Below, piece after piece: positions 58,410 to 64,000 of a DNA stretch of 64,000 bases; position 1 is the first letter of the stretch, and the number at the start of each line of letters is the position of its first letter. The notes under the pieces are model-generated. The model saw only the letters and a program-made list of their open reading frames with translations, made no database searches and was not told where the DNA came from. Origin of the DNA: Burkholderia sp. BCC0506. GTDB lineage: Bacteria; Pseudomonadota; Gammaproteobacteria; Burkholderiales; Burkholderiaceae. The stretch is taken from the NCBI RefSeq assembly GCF_902833145.1, contig NZ_CADFEN010000014.1, forward strand, positions 1 through 64,000, written 5' to 3'. The position numbers and the translations under genes were made by a program.

Positions 58410-58436
58410 CCGGCGCACGCCGCACGCGTGCGCCGG
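58410..58436 (+). other. Intra-operon hairpin between hutF and hutG
   Basis: CCGGCGCACG / CGTGCGCCGG with a 7-base loop, 11 bp after the hutF stop and 22 bp before the hutG start. No U-run follows. Confidence 0.5.
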
Positions 58437-58458
58437 CTGACTCTTACGGTGAGGCGAC

Positions 58459-59256
58459 ATGACTGAACAACCGGCTGTATTCACGCTGAAGCAGGGCACG
58501 CTGCCGCTGCTGATCTCGATTCCGCACGCAGGCACGTACATTCCCGACGACATCGCCGCGACGATGACGCCCGACGCGCGCTTCGTCGACGATTGCGACT
58601 GGCATCTCGAGCGGCTGTACGGTTTCGCGGCCGATCTCGGCGCATCGATCCTCGTGCCGTCGCATGCGCGTTACGTCGTCGACCTGAACCGTCCGCCCGA
58701 CAACGAGAACCTGTATCCGGGGCAGGACACGACCGGGCTCGTGCCGGTCGATACGTTCGACAAGGCGCCGCTGTATCCGGCGAACGCGCTGCCCGGCAAC
58801 GACGAGATCATGCGTCGCCGCGACCGCTACTGGCTGCCGTATCACGACGCGCTGCAACGCGAGATCGCGCGCCTGAAGGGCGAACACGGCCGCGTGCTCG
58901 TGTGGGAAGCGCATTCGATCCGCTCGCACGTGCCGCGTTTCTTCGACGGCCGCCTGCCGGACTTCAACTTCGGCACGTCGAGCGGCGCAAGTGCGGCGCC
59001 CGGCCTCGCGCAGGCGCTGGCGGCGCGCGTGCTCGCGCACGGCGGCTATACGGCCGTCGCGAACGGGCGCTTCAAGGGCGGCTACATCACGCGTCACTAT
59101 GGCGTGCCCGATACCGGCGTCGAGGCCGTGCAGCTCGAACTGTCGCAGATCACCTACATGGAAGAGACGCGTCCGTACGCGTACGACGAAGCGCGTGCCG
59201 CGCGGATCGTGCCGCTGTTGCAGACGCTCGTCGAAACCGCGCTCGCGCATCGTTGA
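58459..59256 (+). CDS. hutG: N-formylglutamate amidohydrolase
   Basis: 265 aa, last step: N-formylglutamate to glutamate and formate. Family motifs: I-S-I-P-H-A-G-T-Y-I-P near residue 20, D-C-D-W-H near 50 and E-A-H-S-I-R-S-H-V-P-R near 154. Completes the five-step route from histidine to glutamate. Followed by a strong terminator that closes the operon. Confidence 0.95.
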   Translation: MTEQPAVFTLKQGTLPLLISIPHAGTYIPDDIAATMTPDARFVDDCDWHLERLYGFAADLGASILVPSHARYVVDLNRPPDNENLYPGQDTTGLVPVDTFDKAPLYPANALPGNDEIMRRRDRYWLPYHDALQREIARLKGEHGRVLVWEAHSIRSHVPRFFDGRLPDFNFGTSSGASAAPGLAQALAARVLAHGGYTAVANGRFKGGYITRHYGVPDTGVEAVQLELSQITYMEETRPYAYDEARAARIVPLLQTLVETALAHR

Positions 59257-59340
59257 GCACGGGCCGCCGCGATGCGGCAGCGCGGCGCGGCGGTGCGTCC
59301 CGCCCCGTCGGCACATAGCGGGCAAGCCGATGCAATGCAC

Positions 59341-59378
59341 AAAACGGCATCGATCCACGCGATCGATGCCGTTTTTTT
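59341..59378 (+). terminator. Terminator of the hut operon
   Basis: AAAACGGCATCGAT / ATCGATGCCGTTTTTTT with a 7-base loop, 84 bp after the hutG stop. Confidence 0.92.
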
Positions 59379-59993
59379 CGTCTGACCGATGTCGTCATCG
59401 GCACCTGAAAATTTGACGCAATTTTTAGTTGATATAAGCTGAATGTCAGGAAGTCGTCACGCGCGCACCGGCGACGAGGCCATCGACGATGGCCGGACTG
59501 CGCCGGAATCCGCTGCGAGACATCTTGCTGACGTGTCGCCACGCGGCATTGCGACACGTGTCCTGCCTCCATCAGTCAGTCGAGTACGATCGTGAAAGCC
59601 GCCAGCCCTTCGATACGCCGGACGCGAAGTCCGTCGGCGGGCGCGCCGCCTCAGGCCGGGCCGAACCGGCATGCTGATCGCGGCACGCGCGCCGCCCCGT
59701 TACGCGAGCCTCGCTTCTTCGCCATTTCCCATCGCGGCCCGCGCCGCTTCAATCTCGTGACCGCGCACCTGTGCAGCGCGGTGCAGTGCGACGGCAGCGC
59801 ATCGTTGTTGCCCTAGCGTCCCTTTCCGCTTCCGTCCCGGGCCGCACCGCCGGTTGCCGCCGCATCCGCGCGGCAGGACCGCGCCTGCCCCGGTGTTTGC
59901 CCGGCGGCGCGACTGCACGCCGGTGCGGCGCGCCCGCGAACCTGCATCGTTGCGCGCGCGAGCGTGTCGCGCGCCATCACCGGAGAGACGCCG
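59379..59993. other. Long gap between hut and polyamine genes
   Basis: 615 bp without a supported gene. At 59413-59440 there is a weak promoter candidate (TTGACG, 16-bp spacer, TAAGCT) in an AT-rich patch. The remaining sequence is high-GC with no readable motif. Confidence 0.45.
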
Positions 59994-60833
59994 ATGCGTG
60001 CGCGACCGATCGTAGCCGTCACCGCCGACCGCATCCTGCGCGGCGCCCATCCGAACCACACGGCGGGCGAGAAGTACCTCGCCGCGGTCGTCGACGGCGC
60101 CGGCGCGCTGGCGTTCGTGCTGCCCGCGCTCGGCGCGCGGCAGCCGGCCGACGCGATCGTCGCGGCGATCGACGGGCTGCTGTTGACCGGCAGCTATTCG
60201 AACGTCGAGCCGCATCATTACGGCGGCGCCGCGAGCGCGCCCGACACGCTGCACGATCCGGCGCGCGATGCGACCGCGTTGCCGCTGATCCGCGCGGCGA
60301 TCGACGCCGGCGTACCGGTGCTCGCGATCTGCCGCGGCATGCAGGAGCTGAACGTCGCGTACGGCGGCACGCTGCATCAGCGGCTGCACGCGATGGCCGG
60401 CTTCGACGACCATCGCGAACGGCCGGCCGATCCGCTCGAACGGCAGTACGGTCCCGCGCACGTCGTGCAGCTTGCGCCGGGCGGCCTGCTGCAGCGGATC
60501 GCGCGCGGCGCGCGCGAGGCGACCGTCAATTCGCTGCACGACCAGGGCATCGCGCGCCTGGGTGCGGGGCTCGCCGTCGAAGCAAGCGCGCCCGACGGGC
60601 TCGTCGAAGCCGTCAGCGTGCGCGGCGCGCGTGCGTTCGCGCTCGGCGTGCAGTGGCATCCCGAATGGCGCTATGCGGAGCAGCCGCTGTCGCGCGACAT
60701 CTTTGCGGCATTCGGCGCGGCGTGCCGCACGCACATGACGCACCGCCTTCATGGGGCCGGTGGCGCGATGGCGTCGTCGGCCGCATCCGACATCGATATC
60801 GACCAACGAGACCGATCATGCAACCCGAACTGA
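59994..60833 (+). CDS. puuD: Gamma-glutamyl-gamma-aminobutyrate hydrolase family protein
   Basis: 279 aa class I glutamine amidotransferase-like hydrolase. Nucleophile Cys in I-C-R-G-M-Q-E-L-N near 116 and the catalytic His in Q-W-H-P-E-W near 221. In polyamine degradation PuuD releases GABA from gamma-glutamyl-GABA. GGAGAG lies before the ATG; an in-frame ATG ten codons upstream is an alternative. Overlaps the next gene by 16 bp, implying coupling. Confidence 0.88.
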   Translation: MRARPIVAVTADRILRGAHPNHTAGEKYLAAVVDGAGALAFVLPALGARQPADAIVAAIDGLLLTGSYSNVEPHHYGGAASAPDTLHDPARDATALPLIRAAIDAGVPVLAICRGMQELNVAYGGTLHQRLHAMAGFDDHRERPADPLERQYGPAHVVQLAPGGLLQRIARGAREATVNSLHDQGIARLGAGLAVEASAPDGLVEAVSVRGARAFALGVQWHPEWRYAEQPLSRDIFAAFGAACRTHMTHRLHGAGGAMASSAASDIDIDQRDRSCNPN

Positions 60834-62155
60834 GCGAATTCCTGCGTCAGCACCGCATCACCGAAGTCGAGGCGATCATTCCCGACATGGCCGGCATCGC
60901 GCGCGGCAAGATCATTCCGCGCAACAAGTTCGAATCCGGCGAATCGATGCGCCTGCCGCAGGCCGTGATGGTGCAGACCGTCACCGGCGATTATCCGGAG
61001 GACGGCACGCTGACCGGCGTGACCGATCCCGACATGGTGTGCGTGCCCGATCCGTCGACGATCTGCCTGATCCCGTGGGCGGTCGATCCGACCGCGCAGG
61101 TGATCCACGACTGCGTGCATTTCGACGGCTCGCCGGTGGAGATCTCGCCGCGCTACGTGCTGCGCCGCGTGCTCGACCTGTACGAGGCGAAGGGCTGGAA
61201 GCCGGTCGTGGCGCCCGAGCTGGAGTTTTATCTGGTCGACATGAACGCCGATCCCGACCTGCCGCTGCGCCCGCCCGTCGGTCGTACGGGGCGCGCGGAA
61301 ACGGGGCGCCAGTCGTATTCGATCGAGGCCGTCAACGAGTTCGATCCGCTGTTCGAGGACATCTACGAGTACTGCGAAATGCAGGGCCTCGATATCGAGA
61401 CGCTGATTCACGAAGTCGGCGCCGCGCAGATGGAGATCAACTTCATGCACGGCGACGCGCTGTCGCTGGCCGACCAGGTGTTCCTGTTCAAGCGTACGGT
61501 GCGCGAGGCCGCGCTGCGCCACAACATGTACGCGACGTTCATGGCCAAGCCGATGGAGAACGAGCCGGGTTCCGCGATGCATATTCATCAGAGCCTCGCG
61601 GACATGCGCACCGGACGCAATCTGTTCGCCGACGAAGGCGGCGTCGTCTCGCCGCTGTTCCACAGCTATCTCGCCGGGCTGCAGAAATACACGCCCGCGC
61701 TGATGCCGATCTTCGCGCCGTACATCAACTCGTACCGCCGCCTGTCGCGCTTCATGGCCGCGCCGATCAACGTGCAGTGGGGCTACGACAACCGTACGGT
61801 GGGCTTTCGCATTCCGCAGTCGAGCCCCGTCGCGCGACGCATCGAGAACCGGATTCCGGGCGTCGACTGCAATCCGTACCTCGCGCTCGCGGCGACGCTC
61901 GCGGCCGGCTATCTCGGCATCACGCAACAGCTCGCGCCGACCGAGCCGATCGCGTCGGACGGCTACGACCTGCCGTATCAGCTGCCGCGCAACCTCGAGG
62001 AAGGCATTTCGCTGATGGCCGCGTGCGAGCCGCTCGCCGGCATCCTCGGCGACAAGTTCGTGAAGGCCTACCTGGCGTTGAAGGAAACCGAATACGAAGC
62101 GTTCTTCCGCGTGATCAGTTCGTGGGAACGCAGGCATCTGCTGCTGCACGTGTAA
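60818..62155 (+). CDS. puuA: Glutamine synthetase family protein, gamma-glutamylpolyamine synthetase type
   Basis: 445 aa. Glutamine-synthetase fold with N-terminal beta-grasp and catalytic C-terminus: P-E-L-E-F-Y-L near 134, E-V-G-A-A-Q-M-E-I-N-F near 205 and M-H-I-H-Q-S near 255. The neighbourhood (PuuD and a polyamine aminotransferase) indicates PuuA/SpuI-type ligation of glutamate to putrescine or another amine rather than ammonia assimilation. Family length. Confidence 0.88.
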   Translation: MQPELSEFLRQHRITEVEAIIPDMAGIARGKIIPRNKFESGESMRLPQAVMVQTVTGDYPEDGTLTGVTDPDMVCVPDPSTICLIPWAVDPTAQVIHDCVHFDGSPVEISPRYVLRRVLDLYEAKGWKPVVAPELEFYLVDMNADPDLPLRPPVGRTGRAETGRQSYSIEAVNEFDPLFEDIYEYCEMQGLDIETLIHEVGAAQMEINFMHGDALSLADQVFLFKRTVREAALRHNMYATFMAKPMENEPGSAMHIHQSLADMRTGRNLFADEGGVVSPLFHSYLAGLQKYTPALMPIFAPYINSYRRLSRFMAAPINVQWGYDNRTVGFRIPQSSPVARRIENRIPGVDCNPYLALAATLAAGYLGITQQLAPTEPIASDGYDLPYQLPRNLEEGISLMAACEPLAGILGDKFVKAYLALKETEYEAFFRVISSWERRHLLLHV

Positions 62156-62183
62156 GCGTGCGGCGCTGTTTGACGGAGAAAAC

Positions 62184-63575
62184 ATGACCGATCGAAACGA
62201 AGCCCTTTCGCCGCATTCGACCGCCGAATACCGCACGCTCGACGCCGCGCACCACATTCATCCGTTCTCGGACATGGGCGCGCTCAACCGCGCCGGCAGC
62301 CGCGTGATCGTGAAGGCCGACGGCGTCTACCTGTGGGACTCGGACGGCAACAAGGTGATCGACGGGATGGCCGGCCTCTGGTGCGTGAACGTCGGCTACG
62401 GCCGCAAGGAGCTCGCCGACGCCGCCTATCGCCAGATCCAGGAACTGCCGTTCTACAACACGTTCTTCAAGACCACGCACCCGCCGGTGATCGAGCTGTC
62501 CGCGATGCTCGCGGAAGTGACGCCCGCCGGCTTCAACCACTTCTTCTACTGCAACAGCGGCTCGGAGGGCAACGACACCGTGCTGCGGCTCGTGCATCAG
62601 TATTGGCGCGTGCAGGGCAAACCGCAGAAGAAGTATGTGATCTCGCGCAAGAACGGCTATCACGGCTCCACGATCGCGGGCGGCACGCTCGGCGGGATGG
62701 GCTACATGCACGAGCAGATGCCGTCGAAGGTCGAGCACATCGTGCACATCGACCAGCCGTATTTCTTCGGTGAAGCGCAGCCCGGAGACACCCCCGAAGC
62801 TTTCGGCCTCGCGCGTGCGCAGCAGCTCGAAGCGAAGATTCTCGAGCTCGGCGCGGAGAACGTCGCCGCGTTCATCGGCGAGCCGTTCCAGGGCGCGGGC
62901 GGCGTGATCTTCCCGCCGTCGACGTACTGGCCGGAGATCCAGCGGATCTGCCGCAAGTACGACATCCTGCTGGTCGCCGACGAGGTGATCGGCGGGTTCG
63001 GGCGCACCGGCGAATGGTTCGCGCACCAGCACTTCGGCTTCGAGCCCGACCTGATCACGATGGCCAAGGGCCTCACGTCGGGCTACGTGCCGATGGGCGC
63101 GGTCGGCATTCACGAGCGCGTCGCGCGGCCGATCATCGACAACGGCGAATTCAATCACGGGCTCACGTATTCGGGGCACCCGGTGGCGGCGGCCGTCGCG
63201 GTCGCGAACCTGAAGCTGCTGCGCGACGAAGGGATCGTCGAGCGCGTGAAGACCGACATCGGGCCGTATTTCCAGCGCCGGCTGCGCGACGCGCTGGGCG
63301 GCCATCCGATCGTCGGGGAAATTGCGGGCGCGGGGCTGGTCGCCGGCGTTCAACTGGCGCGCGACCGGGGGCGGCGCGAGCGCTTCGGCGCGGACGTCGA
63401 CGTCGGCACGATCTGCCGCGACTTCTGCTTCAACGGCAACCTGATCATGCGCGCGACCGGCGACCGGATGCTGCTGTCGCCGCCGCTCGTGATTCGCGAG
63501 GCGGAGGTCGACGAGATCGTCGACAAGGCGAAGCGTGCGTTCGACGCGACGGCGGAGCGGATCGGACGGGCGTGA
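62184..63575 (+). CDS. spuC: Class III aminotransferase, polyamine:pyruvate type
   Basis: 463 aa PLP enzyme. Lys295 in M-A-K-G-L-T-S-G is the Schiff-base residue; D-E-V-I-G-G-F-G-R-T-G-E-W near 266 holds the PLP-N Asp. G-L-W-C-V-N-V-G-Y-G near the N-terminus and overall match to P. aeruginosa SpuC suggest putrescine/cadaverine:pyruvate transamination. 28 bp after puuA. SpuC-like enzymes give aminoaldehydes for the GABA branch. Confidence 0.9.
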   Translation: MTDRNEALSPHSTAEYRTLDAAHHIHPFSDMGALNRAGSRVIVKADGVYLWDSDGNKVIDGMAGLWCVNVGYGRKELADAAYRQIQELPFYNTFFKTTHPPVIELSAMLAEVTPAGFNHFFYCNSGSEGNDTVLRLVHQYWRVQGKPQKKYVISRKNGYHGSTIAGGTLGGMGYMHEQMPSKVEHIVHIDQPYFFGEAQPGDTPEAFGLARAQQLEAKILELGAENVAAFIGEPFQGAGGVIFPPSTYWPEIQRICRKYDILLVADEVIGGFGRTGEWFAHQHFGFEPDLITMAKGLTSGYVPMGAVGIHERVARPIIDNGEFNHGLTYSGHPVAAAVAVANLKLLRDEGIVERVKTDIGPYFQRRLRDALGGHPIVGEIAGAGLVAGVQLARDRGRRERFGADVDVGTICRDFCFNGNLIMRATGDRMLLSPPLVIREAEVDEIVDKAKRAFDATAERIGRA

Positions 63576-63593
63576 GCGGGCGTCGCGCGGCGA

Positions 63594-64000
63594 CTACACG
63601 TAGTCGTAGCGCTGCTGGTCGAATTGGACGATCCGCGCGACGCAATCGGCGACGGTTGTCGTGCCGGTTTCGATGACGAGATCGGCGGCGCTCGGCGCCT
63701 CGTAGGGATCGGAGATGCCGGTAAACCGGGTTGTCTGACCGGTGACCGCTTTTGCGTACAGGCGCTTCGGATCCCGCGCGGCGCAGGTCTCGAGATCCGC
63801 TTTCACGTAGATTTCCGTGAAGCGCGTGTCGCCGATGATGTCCCGTGCCCGTTGCCGGTCGGCGGCGTACGGGGAGATCAGCGCGACAATCACCGTGATG
63901 CCCTGTACGTTCAGGAGCTTCGCGATCTCGGCCGTGCGTCGGCAGTTCTCCGCGCGGTCTTCGCGCTTGAAGCCGAGATCGGACGAGACGCCCGAGCGGA
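63594..64000 (-). CDS. cysC: Adenylylsulfate kinase (partial, runs off the window)
   Basis: The visible 135 codons are the C-terminal two-thirds of APS kinase: R-S-G-V-S-S-D-L-G-F-K-R-E-D-R-A-E-N, I-S-P-Y-A-A-D-R-Q-R-A-R and F-T-G-I-S-D-P-Y-E-A-P. It phosphorylates adenylylsulfate to PAPS. The P-loop and the start lie beyond base 64000. Whether it is a stand-alone CysC or the end of a CysN-CysC fusion cannot be told. Convergent with spuC, 18 bp apart. Confidence 0.92.
   Translation of the reverse strand, partial: RSGVSSDLGFKREDRAENCRRTAEIAKLLNVQGITVIVALISPYAADRQRARDIIGDTRFTEIYVKADLETCAARDPKRLYAKAVTGQTTRFTGISDPYEAPSAADLVIETGTTTVADCVARIVQFDQQRYDYV

Noticed and set aside
59700-60806. 368-codon minus-strand ORF
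   Set aside because: Antisense to puuD for most of its length, with shadow-frame composition and no start signal.

Overview
The window is a G+C-rich (mostly two-thirds G+C) proteobacterial chromosome segment. Gene content, synteny and protein sequences point to Burkholderia, most likely the B. cepacia complex. About 55 protein genes, one tRNA and several candidate regulatory sites are annotated. It opens with the tail of a 3-hydroxybutyrate dehydrogenase gene and ends inside cysC (adenylylsulfate kinase).

Region 1 (0-18 kb): tyrB-type aminotransferase and uvrB, then a concentration of iron genes: ftrABCD (inducible ferrous iron uptake), hemP, exbD-exbB-tonB, bfd and bfr. Candidate Fur boxes lie in front of ftrA, hemP and bfd and beside bfr; three of them sit on readable sigma70-type promoters. 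Housekeeping genes are interleaved: a pirin with its divergent LysR regulator, murI, a class I iron-sulfur fumarase, yqhA and an EamA permease.

Region 2 (18-24 kb): acs with a DUF485 protein and a large sodium:solute symporter (acetate uptake and activation), then tRNA-Ser(GGA). A tRNA-like relic beside it keeps the acceptor stem but not the core. A LysE-family exporter follows.

Region 3 (24.5-33 kb): a type VI secretion cargo island, vgrG - tle3-type lipase - tla3-type adaptor - PAAR - second tla3. The second tla3 copy is interrupted by one in-frame TAG. The adaptor genes have AT-richer 5' halves and near-identical 3' halves. No recognisable immunity gene is present. Three copies of a short motif, exactly 22 bp apart, precede vgrG.

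Region 4 (33-38.6 kb): a tellurite/stress (Ter) operon: telA, a vWA protein, a TerC-like DUF475 membrane protein, terD and a helical protein that may be a divergent TelA relative, followed by a HAD phosphatase.

Region 5 (38.6-51 kb): a fatty acid desaturase with a divergent AraC regulator, an MFS sugar-acid transporter coupled to a lactonase, a DHH-family protein, a second MFS transporter with a coupled 38-aa ORF, a GcvA-like LysR regulator, an alpha/beta hydrolase behind 50-bp tandem repeats, a phosphopantetheinyl transferase and a solitary amino-acid-binding protein.

Region 6 (51-59.4 kb): a complete five-step histidine utilisation operon, hutH-hutC-hutU-hutD-hutI-hutF-hutG. Two near-identical palindromes, probable HutC operators, cover the -35 box and the hutH ribosome-binding region.

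Region 7 (60-64 kb): a polyamine catabolism group (puuD-like, puuA-like, spuC-like), then convergent cysC running off the window.
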